DNA of 37,544 nt from an uncultured Acetatifactor sp. (GTDB lineage: Bacteria; Bacillota; Clostridia; Lachnospirales; Lachnospiraceae), in the NCBI GenBank assembly GCA_910586835.1, contig CAJUJU010000040.1, positions 1 to 37,544 of the forward strand. The letters are read 5' to 3'. The position numbers and the translations under genes were made by a program. How positions within the stretch are numbered: the first letter of the stretch is position 1; every line of letters starts with the position of its first letter. Below the pieces are notes generated by a model that was not told where the DNA came from, ran no database searches, and saw only the letters and a list, made by a program, of their open reading frames with translations. This document shows, one piece after another, positions 7,617 to 15,900 of this stretch.

Positions 7617-8910
7617 AACAATAGCTGTTGAACATCATGCCGCTGTAGGCGCTGGTATTGTAGGGGCTGACAAAGGTGTGCCCCGGATTCTTGTACGCCA
7701 CCACGGTCTTCTGCACATAGTTCATGGGGTTCAGGGAGATCTCGTTGCTCTTGCGGATCAGCATTCCGGAAAGGCTCTTCAGGCTTCCGAAGGTCTCCAT
7801 AATATCCTGGGACTGCATTGCCGTCTCCCGCAGCAGGTCTTGATCCAGCGCAAGTGTGTCATCCGGCTCCAGGGTCACGCCCATGGATTCCAGGGAAGTG
7901 GTGTAAAGTCCTGCAATCCCTCTGAACTCTTTGATCAGCTGTCTGCTCTTGGACTGAGTTTCCAGATAGGAGGAAGCGGCTTTGATAAAGTCATTGTATC
8001 CGCCTACCAGGTGTGTCACATTGTCGGTAAGGGATTCCAGATCCGTCTTCAGGCCGATCTGAACGGGACTGCCCTCCTCCGTGATTCCGTGAAGTTTTAT
8101 CTCATACTGTTTCTCAACCGCGAAGTGGTTGGAGGGTGAGGTGCGTTCCTCACCGTTTATCGAAAAGCTGGCATTGGAGGCTTCCCGGCTGGTGTAATCC
8201 AGACCGAAGTAGTCCACTGTGCCGGAACGCTTGCTGGTCTTGTCGTCAGTAACGGTGAACAGATGGGTTCTGCCCTGGCTGAGCCCGGCTGCCTCCGAGG
8301 TGAGGCGCAGGGAAGTCCTTCCGTCAACCTCTGCCAGATCGGCGCGAATGCCAATGGCAGAATTGTTGATCAGGCGGATGAGACGCTCCTGAATTTCCCG
8401 GTTGGTCTCCGACTCCCCCACGGCAAACTGAAATTCGTAGTTCATGTCGTTGACGCTGATGTCGAAGGAGTAGGTGGCAGGCGCCAGAGCCGCCCTTGCG
8501 TCCGGCAGGAATGTGCCCAGGTTTTCCTGGGAGGATGCCAGAGAGTGAACCTCCAGCTCCAGGGATGGAATATCCGATTCGCTGTTCTGGGAGCCGATAT
8601 AGGAGGCGGATGCTATGCTTTCGTCGGAAGAGTAAGCGCTTTTCTTGTCGAAGAGCACACTTCCGTCCAGCCCGCCCAGCTGTGCCACACGGTTTCGCAG
8701 CTCTCTCGCATTTTCCTTGATATCTACGGCGTACCGCTGAGTCGCCTTGCTGGTAGTGGGAAGATACCAGGGGGCATCTTTGTTTATCTTGACAATGGAA
8801 TTGTACACACTGCGGAGTTCGCTCTTTTTGTGTGTGTCATAGCGCGTCAGAGCCTTCGGTGTGTAGGTAGTAAGATAATTATTATAGACCGCGTTGAGTA
8901 CCGAACTCAT
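7615..8910 (-). CDS. FliD-like flagellar filament cap / hook-associated protein 2
   Basis: The 431-residue protein shows FliD-like features: a central flagellin-IN/hook-type segment (about 150-215: YSFDISVNDMNYEFQFAVG, then a repeat of small beta elements ending SLRLTSEAAG) and a C-terminal coiled part with YNDFIKAAS and conserved small motifs up to GMMFNSYC. It is shorter than many FliD proteins and has a divergent N terminus. FliD caps the filament and helps flagellin assembly outside the cell, exported by the flagellar type III system. The start at 8910 has GGGGAGG seven bases upstream; the in-frame ATG two codons earlier is too close to it. A perfect SigD promoter upstream strongly supports flagellar function. 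It stands alone, away from other flagellar genes in this window. Confidence 0.72.
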   Translation of the reverse strand: MSSVLNAVYNNYLTTYTPKALTRYDTHKKSELRSVYNSIVKINKDAPWYLPTTSKATQRYAVDIKENARELRNRVAQLGGLDGSVLFDKKSAYSSDESIASASYIGSQNSESDIPSLELEVHSLASSQENLGTFLPDARAALAPATYSFDISVNDMNYEFQFAVGESETNREIQERLIRLINNSAIGIRADLAEVDGRTSLRLTSEAAGLSQGRTHLFTVTDDKTSKRSGTVDYFGLDYTSREASNASFSINGEERTSPSNHFAVEKQYEIKLHGITEEGSPVQIGLKTDLESLTDNVTHLVGGYNDFIKAASSYLETQSKSRQLIKEFRGIAGLYTTSLESMGVTLEPDDTLALDQDLLRETAMQSQDIMETFGSLKSLSGMLIRKSNEISLNPMNYVQKTVVAYKNPGHTFVSPYNTSAYSGMMFNSYC

Positions 8911-8949
8911 TGTCATGCCTCCCCTCTGCATAAATATGATATATCTTTT

Positions 8950-8976
8950 ATATCGGCAGAAAGCAAATGCCGTTTA
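8950..8976 (-). promoter_or_regulatory. SigD (sigma-28) flagellar promoter
   Basis: On the minus strand: TAAA (8976-8973), exactly 15 bases, then GCCGATAT (8957-8950). This is an exact match to the SigD consensus known from Bacillus subtilis. It lies 39 bases upstream of the fliD-like start codon. Confidence 0.88.
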
Positions 8977-9066
8977 ACAGATTCAGGAAAATTTCTGCCA
9001 TTTTTTTTCTGCCGACAGTTTATCACTTTTATTAAGGAACAGACAAGACTCTTCCGAAAAAAAGTA

Positions 9067-9095
9067 TTGACGCCGGGGCCTGGCTATGATATAGT
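9067..9095 (+). promoter_or_regulatory. Promoter for rpmG-secE-nusG
   Basis: TTGACG (9067-9072), 17-bp spacer, TATAGT (9090-9095). It lies about 65 bases before rpmG. The same TATAGT -10 box occurs upstream of rplJ. Confidence 0.75.
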
Positions 9096-9160
9096 GTTCA
9101 GGCGAGATAAGATTTAAGGTCTTTTTTTTATGCATAAAAAAACGAGTGGAGGAAGCCGAT

Positions 9161-9310
9161 ATGCGTACAAAAATCACATTAGCATGTACCGAGTGCAAGC
9201 AGCGTAACTACAATACGACCAAGGAAAAGAAGAACCACCCCGACAGGATGGAGACCAAGAAATATTGTAGATTCTGCAAGACTCACACACTGCACAAGGA
9301 AACAAAGTAA
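9161..9310 (+). CDS. rpmG: 50S ribosomal protein L33
   Basis: The 49-residue protein has the L33 sequence MRTKITLACTEC at the start. It has two CxxC pairs (C9/C12 and C36/C39), so this is the zinc-binding (C+) form. A GTGGAGGAAG ribosome site precedes the ATG. It is the first gene of the conserved rpmG-secE-nusG group. Bacteria often carry a second, zinc-free L33; none is seen here. Confidence 0.96.
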   Translation: MRTKITLACTECKQRNYNTTKEKKNHPDRMETKKYCRFCKTHTLHKETK

Positions 9311-9338
9311 GCCGCCGGGAAAGGCATGGGGTATTGAA

Positions 9339-9542
9339 ATGGGAGATTCCGCAAAGAAGCAGAAGAGCCCCGGTTTTTTCAGCGGGGTGAAAGCAGAATT
9401 CAAAAAAATTGTATGGCCGGACAGACAGGAGACCCTGAAGCAGTCTGTTGCCGTTGTAGCAATCTCAGTGGTTATGGGCGTTATAATTGCCATCATTGAT
9501 TATGTTGCCAAAAACGGCGTACACTTCTTAACATCAATTTAG
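9339..9542 (+). CDS. secE: Preprotein translocase subunit SecE
   Basis: The 67-residue short Gram-positive SecE has the conserved amphipathic motif EFKKIVWPDRQET (about 20-32) and one transmembrane segment (about 38-57). It stabilises SecY in the SecYEG channel. It lies 28 bases after rpmG and 15 bases before nusG, in the usual order. Confidence 0.95.
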   Translation: MGDSAKKQKSPGFFSGVKAEFKKIVWPDRQETLKQSVAVVAISVVMGVIIAIIDYVAKNGVHFLTSI

Positions 9543-9557
9543 AGCGGGGGCGATTGT

Positions 9558-10076
9558 ATGGCAGAGGCAAAGTGGTATGTGGTTCATACCTATTCCGGCT
9601 ATGAGAATAAGGTCAAAGCCAATATTGAGAAGACCATCGAGAACAATAAAAATCTTGCCGAACAGATTCTGGAGGTGAGGGTTCCTCTGGAGGATGTGGT
9701 TGAGCTGAAGAATGGAGTACGCAAGACGGTTCAGCGCAAAATGTTCCCGGGATATGTGCTTCTCAATATGGAGATGAACGACGATACCTGGTATGTTGTT
9801 CGGAATACCCGCGGCGTCACGGGCTTCGTCGGGCCGGGAAGCAAACCGGTTCCCCTGACGGAAGCGGAGATGAAGCCGTTGGGGATCAAGACGGAGAATG
9901 TTTCCATCGACTTTGTGGAGGGAGACAGCATTGCCGTTGTGGCGGGTGTCTGGAAGGATACGGTGGGTGTCGTCCAGAAGCTGGATTACGGCAAGCAGAC
10001 AGCTACCATCAATGTGGAGCTGTTTGGAAGAGAGACTCCCGTGGAGATCAGTTTTGCGGAGGTCAGAAAGCTTTAA
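9558..10076 (+). CDS. nusG: Transcription termination/antitermination factor NusG
   Basis: The 172-residue protein has the NusG N-terminal domain (KWYVVHTYSGYENKV at 5-19; PGYVLLNM near 70) and a C-terminal KOW domain (about 120-170, GVWKDTVGVVQKLD). It binds RNA polymerase and couples to the ribosome or Rho. It is followed by a 178-base gap with a possible structured leader for rplK. Confidence 0.97.
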   Translation: MAEAKWYVVHTYSGYENKVKANIEKTIENNKNLAEQILEVRVPLEDVVELKNGVRKTVQRKMFPGYVLLNMEMNDDTWYVVRNTRGVTGFVGPGSKPVPLTEAEMKPLGIKTENVSIDFVEGDSIAVVAGVWKDTVGVVQKLDYGKQTATINVELFGRETPVEISFAEVRKL

Positions 10077-10144
10077 AACGGTATTTGCGGCCCAGGCCGT
10101 CAGATATAAAAGCATGGCGGAATATCGTTTCCGCGTGTTGGAAG

Positions 10145-10200
10145 TGGGAGCAGGGACGCGAGCGTCAACGGGTGGACCTGCGCCGAAACGCCGTTAGTAT
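10145..10200 (+). promoter_or_regulatory. Structured rplK leader, candidate L1 autoregulatory site
   Basis: Before rplK the RNA can fold. A GACGC/GCGTC hairpin (10153-10164) sits inside GCAGG...CCTGC arms, with GTGGGAG on the 5' side. In bacteria, L1 commonly represses the L11-L1 operon by binding an rRNA-like structure in this leader. The position fits, but the match to the L1 site is not verified. Confidence 0.35.
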
Positions 10201-10254
10201 CAGATAGTCTCTGAGGCTGCAATAACGGCTTACCACATTATAGGAGGTGCCAAA

Positions 10255-10680
10255 ATGGCAAAGAAAGTAACAGGCTACATCAAATTACAGATTCCCGCCG
10301 GCAAGGCTACACCGGCTCCGCCGGTTGGTCCCGCACTGGGCCAGCACGGTGTGAATATCGTTGAATTCACCAAGCAGTTTAACGCCAGGACAGCGGACAA
10401 GGGAGATGTGATCATCCCCGTCGTGATTACCGTGTATGCGGACAGATCCTTCAGTTTCATCACGAAGACTCCTCCTGCTGCAGTACTGCTTAAGAAGGCA
10501 TGTAACATCAAATCCGGTTCCGGAGTGCCGAACAAGACTAAGGTTGCGTCCATTTCCAAGGCAAAGCTTCAGGAAATTGCCGAGATGAAGATGCCTGATC
10601 TGAATGCGGCAAGCCTTGAGGCGGCAATGAGTATGATCGCGGGTACTGCGCGCAGCATGGGAATTACCGTTGAAGACTGA
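10255..10680 (+). CDS. rplK: 50S ribosomal protein L11
   Basis: The 141-residue L11 starts KKVTGYIKLQIPAGKA and has the typical N-terminal PPVGPALGQHGVNI motif (about 21-34) and C-terminal rRNA-binding domain. It forms part of the GTPase-associated centre that contacts EF-G and EF-Tu. A TAGGAGG ribosome site precedes the ATG. It is followed 78 bases later by rplA. Confidence 0.97.
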   Translation: MAKKVTGYIKLQIPAGKATPAPPVGPALGQHGVNIVEFTKQFNARTADKGDVIIPVVITVYADRSFSFITKTPPAAVLLKKACNIKSGSGVPNKTKVASISKAKLQEIAEMKMPDLNAASLEAAMSMIAGTARSMGITVED

Positions 10681-10758
10681 CGGAAACCGCCCGGATTGTA
10701 ACGTAAATTAACATTGGGAGACAACGGAAGTTGTCGCTGGAACCTAGGAGGTAAGATC

Positions 10759-11448
10759 ATGAAACATGGAAAGAAGTATGCAGAGATCTCGAAGCTTGTA
10801 GACCGCACGGTCGCTTATGAGCCCGACGAGGCGATTGCTCTGGTAAAGAAGACTGCGGCGGCAAAGTTTGACGAGACCATCGAGGTTCATATCAAGACCG
10901 GTTGTGACGGACGTCATGCCGAGCAGCAGATCCGCGGCGCGGTGGTACTGCCCAACGGAACGGGTAAGACCGTGAGGGTTCTGGTATTCGCAAAGGGTGA
11001 CAAGGTAAACGAGGCAGAGGCTGCCGGCGCTGATTATGTGGGCGGCGAGGAGCTGATTCCCAAGATTCAGAACGACGGCTGGCTTGATTTTGACGTGGTA
11101 GTGGCAACCCCTGACATGATGGGCGTTGTGGGACGTCTTGGTAAGGTTCTGGGACCCAAGGGTCTCATGCCCAACCCCAAGGCAGGCACTGTCACAATGG
11201 ATGTCACCAAGGCTATCAACGATATCAAGGCAGGTAAAATCGAGTACAGACTTGACAAGACCAACATCGTGCATGTTCCCGTGGGCAAGGCTTCCTTTAC
11301 CGAGGAGGCGCTCCTGGAGAACTTCAATGCCCTGATGGATGCTATCGTGAAGGCAAAGCCCAGCGCACTCAAGGGCCAGTATCTGAGAAGCATTACGCTG
11401 GCGAGCACCATGGGCCCTGGCGTAAAGGTAAGCGTTGCCAGATTCTAA
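10759..11448 (+). CDS. rplA: 50S ribosomal protein L1
   Basis: The 229-residue L1 has MKHGKKYAEI at the N terminus and the signature GLMPNPKAGTVT near 135-146. The start at 10759 has an AGGAGG site eight bases upstream; an in-frame ATG 45 bases earlier has none. A small GACAAC-GGAA-GTTGTC hairpin (10720-10735) lies in the gap after rplK. L1 forms the mobile L1 stalk and often represses its own operon. Confidence 0.97.
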   Translation: MKHGKKYAEISKLVDRTVAYEPDEAIALVKKTAAAKFDETIEVHIKTGCDGRHAEQQIRGAVVLPNGTGKTVRVLVFAKGDKVNEAEAAGADYVGGEELIPKIQNDGWLDFDVVVATPDMMGVVGRLGKVLGPKGLMPNPKAGTVTMDVTKAINDIKAGKIEYRLDKTNIVHVPVGKASFTEEALLENFNALMDAIVKAKPSALKGQYLRSITLASTMGPGVKVSVARF

Positions 11449-11476
11449 ACTTAATTTTAAATATTTTGTAAAACAG

Positions 11477-11510
11477 GGGGTTGACAGCAGTCAGCCCCTT
11501 ATGTTATAGT
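11477..11510 (+). promoter_or_regulatory. rplJL promoter embedded in a hairpin
   Basis: TTGACA (11481-11486), 18-bp spacer, TATAGT (11505-11510). The -35 hexamer lies inside a 9-bp stem GGGGTTGAC/GTCAGCCCC (11477-11485/11490-11498), followed by TTATGTT. The same DNA could therefore both terminate rplKA RNA and start rplJL RNA. Confidence 0.75.
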
Positions 11511-11520
11511 AAATCGGTCG

Positions 11521-11692
11521 CAAGACCAATGCCGAAGACAGCAGGTCCCGGAGACGCACAGAAAGGTTCCTTCAGGCAGTTTACTGCCGACGGGCAATAC
11601 GGTGCATGACCGGGGTAAGGATGGTACGCCTGCCGAGGAAAGAGTTTTACCCGGACTTTTTGCCTTCCTGTCTTCAGGGAGGCTTTCTTTTT
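11521..11692 (+). promoter_or_regulatory. L10 leader (ribosomal protein autoregulatory RNA) with attenuator
   Basis: The region before rplJ contains the L10-leader signature GCCGAAGACAGCAGG (11531-11545) and its partner CCTGCCGAGG (11629-11638), which recur in Gram-positive rplJ leaders (Rfam L10_leader type). The structure mimics the L10 site on 23S rRNA, so excess L10 (with L7/L12) binds and favours termination at the hairpin near its end. This fills nearly all of the 302-base gap between rplA and rplJ. Confidence 0.88.
11662..11692 (+). terminator. Attenuator hairpin of the L10 leader
   Basis: Stem GCCTTCCTG/CAGGGAGGC (11662-11670/11675-11683, one G.U pair), loop TCTT, then TTTCTTTTT. It is placed between the leader structure and rplJ. 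Confidence 0.85.
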
Positions 11693-11750
11693 GGAAAACT
11701 CCTTTCGGCGGGGGAGCGATCCCCACAAAATTCTATAAGGAGGTATAAAA

Positions 11751-12323
11751 ATGGCAAAGGTTGAATTAAAACAGCCCATCGTAGACGAGATCTCCGCCAA
11801 GATCAAGGACGCCCAGTCCGTAGTTCTGGTAGATTACCGCGGACTTACCGTTGAGCAGGATACTCAGCTTCGTAAGAATCTGCGCGAGGCAGGAATCGTC
11901 TATAAGGTGTACAAGAACACCTTCATGACCCGCGCATTCAAGGACACAGCTTTTGAAGGCCTGACCCAGTATCTGGAAGGACCCAGCGCCGTTGCAATTT
12001 CCACAGAGGATGCAACCGCTCCCGCAAGAGTGCTGGCTGAGTTTGCAAAAAAGGCTGACAAGCTTGAGATCAAGGGCGGCGTTGTGGAAGGAACCGTGTA
12101 TGACGCCAAGGGAATGGCAAGCATTGCAAGCATTCCTTCCAGGGATGTACTTATTTCCAGACTGCTTGGCAGCATGCAGAGTCCTATCACCAACTTTGCC
12201 CGCGTCATGAATCAGCTGGCAGAAAAAGGCGGCGCTTCCGCATGTGAAGCACCTGCGGCTGCTCCCGCTGAAGAGACTGCGGCAGAGGCGCCCGCTGCAG
12301 AAGAGCCTGCACAGGCTGAATAA
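11751..12323 (+). CDS. rplJ: 50S ribosomal protein L10
   Basis: The 190-residue L10 has the usual N-terminal rRNA-binding domain (VVLVDYRGLTVEQDTQLRK at about 25-43, YKNTFMTRA at about 54-62). The C-terminal helix that carries L7/L12 dimers is followed by an Ala/Glu/Pro-rich tail (about 166-190) longer than in minimal L10. ATAAGGAGG precedes the ATG. It is controlled by the upstream L10 leader. Confidence 0.97.
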   Translation: MAKVELKQPIVDEISAKIKDAQSVVLVDYRGLTVEQDTQLRKNLREAGIVYKVYKNTFMTRAFKDTAFEGLTQYLEGPSAVAISTEDATAPARVLAEFAKKADKLEIKGGVVEGTVYDAKGMASIASIPSRDVLISRLLGSMQSPITNFARVMNQLAEKGGASACEAPAAAPAEETAAEAPAAEEPAQAE

Positions 12324-12363
12324 TTTTTGCAACACAAAATCATAAAAATGGAGGATAATAAAA

Positions 12364-12738
12364 ATGGCTAAATTAACAGCTCAGGAACTGATCGACGCTA
12401 TCAAAGAGTTGACCGTATTAGAGTTAAACGACCTTGTGAAGGCATGTGAAGAGGAGTTCGGCGTATCTGCAGCAGCAGGCGTTGTGGTTGCAGCAGCAGG
12501 TCCCGCAGCAGCAGCTGAGGAAGAGAAGACCGAGTTTGATGTAGAGCTGACCGAAGTTGGCGCAGAGAAGGTTAAGGTTATCAAGGTTGTTCGTGAGATC
12601 ACCGGACTTGGCCTGAAGGAAGCAAAGGACGTTGTGGACGGCGCTCCCAAGGTAGTGAAGGAAGGCGCTTCTAAGGAAGAGGCTGAAGAGGTTAAGAAGA
12701 AGCTCGAAGAGGTAGGCGCAAAGGTTACTCTGAAGTAA
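12364..12738 (+). CDS. rplL: 50S ribosomal protein L7/L12
   Basis: The 124-residue L7/L12 has an N-terminal dimerisation helix region, an Ala-rich hinge (about 38-55) and a C-terminal domain with VKVIKVVREITGLGLKEAK that binds translation factors. It lies 40 bases after rplJ and is followed by a strong terminator, so rpoBC needs its own promoter or readthrough. Confidence 0.98.
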   Translation: MAKLTAQELIDAIKELTVLELNDLVKACEEEFGVSAAAGVVVAAAGPAAAAEEEKTEFDVELTEVGAEKVKVIKVVREITGLGLKEAKDVVDGAPKVVKEGASKEEAEEVKKKLEEVGAKVTLK

Positions 12739-12773
12739 TCAGGGCACACAGCGGCTGCATTCCGGCAGATAAG

Positions 12774-12808
12774 GCGGCTCCCATGTTCGCATGGGGAGCC
12801 GCTTTTTT
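12774..12808 (+). terminator. Intrinsic terminator after rplL
   Basis: A 12-bp stem (12774-12785/12790-12802, one bulged G), TTCG tetraloop and six T residues. Confidence 0.92.
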
Positions 12809-12870
12809 GGAATTATTGTAACAAGATAGCCGGGGGCTGAACTGCAGCCATATTTTCGGAAAAAATTGCC

Positions 12871-12899
12871 TTGACCCCTTGACAGACTTGTGTTATTAT
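12871..12899 (+). promoter_or_regulatory. rpoBC promoter
   Basis: TTGACC (12871-12876), 17-bp spacer, TATTAT (12894-12899), placed after the rplL terminator and about 67 bases before rpoB. A second TTGACA at 12879-12884 overlaps but has no properly spaced -10. Confidence 0.7.
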
Positions 12900-12966
12900 A
12901 AAAGATGCACTATTGTGCTGTGCTATGCCTTTTTTGCGTGCGCCAAATCAGAAAGAACGGGGTGAA

Positions 12967-15900
12967 ATGTCAATGGAAAAAAACAGAATACGTCCGGTAG
13001 CCGGTTCCAGGGTTATGCGTATGAGTTATGCGAGACAGAAAGAGGTTCTCGGGATGCCTGATCTGATCGAAGTCCAGAAGGACTCTTATCAGTGGTTTCT
13101 TGACGAAGGCCTGAAAGAGGTTTTTGACGATATCTCTCCCATCGCAGACTACAGCGGTTCCTTAAGTCTGGAATTTGTGGACTTTGAACTGTGCAGAGAC
13201 GATGTGAAGTATTCTATTGAAGAGTGCAAAGAGAGAGATGCTACCTATGCGGCGCCTCTGACGGTTACGGTACGTCTGTACAATAAAGAGAAGGAAGAAA
13301 TCAGTGAGCATAAGATTTTTATGGGTGATCTGCCGCTGATGACGGAGACCGGTACGTTTGTAATCAACGGCGCGGAGCGTGTTATCGTAAGCCAGCTTGT
13401 CCGTTCCCCCGGTATCTATTATGCCATCGGACATGACAAGATCGGAAAGAGACTGTTTTCCTGTACCGTTATCCCGAACCGCGGCGCGTGGCTGGAGTAT
13501 GAGACGGACTCCAACGACGTGTTCTATGTGCGTGTAGACAGAACCAGAAAGGTTCCTGTCACTGTTCTGATCCGTGCGCTGGGCATCGGAACCAACGATG
13601 AGATCCGCGAGCTGTTCGGAGACGAGCCCAAGATTGAAGCCAGCTTTGCAAAGGACACTGCTGAAAATTATCAGGAGGGTCTGTTGGAGCTGTACAAAAA
13701 AATACGCCCCGGAGAGCCTCTCAGCGTGGAGAGTGCGGAGAGTCTGATCAACGCCATGTTCTTTGACCCCCGCAGATATGATTTGGCAAAGGTGGGCAGA
13801 TATAAATTCAATAAAAAGCTGGCGTTCCGGAATCGGATTCGGAATCAGGTGCTGGCTGCAGACGCGGTGGATCCTTCCACCGGGGAGATTCTTGCATCGG
13901 CGGGAGACAAGGTCAGCGCCGAGCTGGCAGACGCCCTTCAGAATGCGGCGGTTCCCTTTGTGTATGTGCAGACAGAGGAGAGAAATGTGAAAGTGCTCTC
14001 CAACATGATGGTGGATCTGACTGCTTTTGTGGACTGCAATCCCAGAGATTTCGGCATCCATGAGAAGGTATATTATCCGGTTCTGGCCAAGATCCTGGAG
14101 GAGTTCGGCAGCGATCCCGAGAAGCTTGCCGGCGCCATTAAGAAGAATGTACATGAGCTCGTTCCCAAGCATGTGACCAAGGAAGATATCATTGCTTCCA
14201 TCAATTATAATATGCATCTGGAGTACGGTCTGGGCAACGACGACGATATTGACCATCTGGGCAACAGACGTATCCGCGCGGTGGGCGAACTGCTGCAGAA
14301 CCAGTACCGTATCGGCCTTTCCAGGATGGAGAGGGTGGTTCGTGAGCGCATGACAACTCATGACACGGATGAGATTTCACCTCAGTCCCTGATTAATATC
14401 AAGCCGGTGACATCTGCCGTAAAGGAATTTTTCGGTTCCTCCCAGCTGTCCCAGTTTATGGATCAGAACAATCCGCTGGGTGAGCTGACCCACAAGAGAC
14501 GTCTGTCTGCGCTGGGTCCCGGCGGTCTGTCGAGAGACCGTGCCGGATTTGAGGTTCGGGACGTGCACTATTCCCATTACGGAAGAATGTGTCCCATCGA
14601 GACTCCCGAGGGTCCCAACATCGGACTGATCAACTCCCTGGCAAGCTATGCGCGTATCAACGAGTATGGCTTTGTTGAGGCGCCCTACAGAAAGATTGAC
14701 AAGACAAACCCGCAGAATCCTGTAGTCACTGAAGAGGTGGTATATATGACTGCGGATGAGGAGGACAATTATCATGTGGCTCAGGCCAGCGAACAGTTGG
14801 ACGCTGAGGGACATTTTGTCCGCAATATTGTGTCGGGCCGTTACCGGGATGAGACCTCGGAATACCCGAAGGCTATGTTTGACTATATGGATGTGTCGCC
14901 CCGCATGGTGTTCTCCGTGGCTACGGCACTGATTCCGTTCCTGGAGAACGACGATGCCAACCGTGCGTTGATGGGATCTAACATGCAGCGTCAGGCGGTG
15001 CCGCTTCTGACGACGGAGGCGCCTGCGGTGGGAACGGGTATGGAGCCCAAGGCCGCTGTGGACTCCGGCGTATGTGTTGTGGCGAAGAAGGCGGGGACGG
15101 TGGACTATGTGTCCTCCAAGCTGATCAGAATGACTTATGACGACGGGGAAAAGGCGGAGATCCGCCTGACCAAGTTTTCCCGGAGCAATCAGTCCAACTG
15201 CTATAATCAGAAGCCTATCGTATTCAAGGGGGATCATGTGGCTGCGGGCCAGGTGATCGCAGACGGCCCCTCCACCTCCATGGGTGAGCTGGCGCTGGGA
15301 AAGAATCCCCTGATCGGCTTTATGACCTGGGAGGGCTATAACTACGAGGATGCGGTTCTGCTCAGTGAGAGACTGGTTCAGGAGGACGTGTATACCTCCG
15401 TTCACATTGAGGAATACGAGGCGGAGGCCCGGGATACCAAGCTGGGCCCCGAGGAGATTACCCGAGACGTTCCCGGCGTGGGCGACGACGCGTTGAAGGA
15501 TCTGGACGACAGAGGCATCATCCGCATCGGAGCGGAAGTGCGTGCCGGCGATATTCTGGTGGGTAAGGTGACGCCCAAGGGAGAGACGGAGCTCACTGCG
15601 GAGGAGAGGCTGCTGCGTGCCATATTCGGAGAGAAGGCCAGAGAGGTCAGAGATACCTCGCTGAAGGTTCCTCACGGCGAGTACGGTATTGTGGTGGATG
15701 CCAAGGTGTTTACAAGGGAAAACAGCGATGAGCTGTCCCCCGGGGTAAATATGGCAGTCCGCATCTATATTGCACAGAAGAGGAAGATCTCCGTGGGAGA
15801 CAAGATGGCAGGCCGTCACGGCAACAAGGGTGTGGTTTCCCGCGTGCTGCCCGTGGAGGATATGCCTTATCTGCCCAACGGACGTCCTCTGGATATTGTG

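Noticed and set aside
9119..9141. AT palindrome T7-ATGCAT-A7 as a terminator before rpmG
   Set aside because: It is inside the rpmG leader just after the promoter and has no GC stem; probably incidental.
14400..14600. Rifampicin-resistance changes in RpoB
   Set aside because: The pocket residues match the sensitive consensus; the S12 lysines are also wild type.
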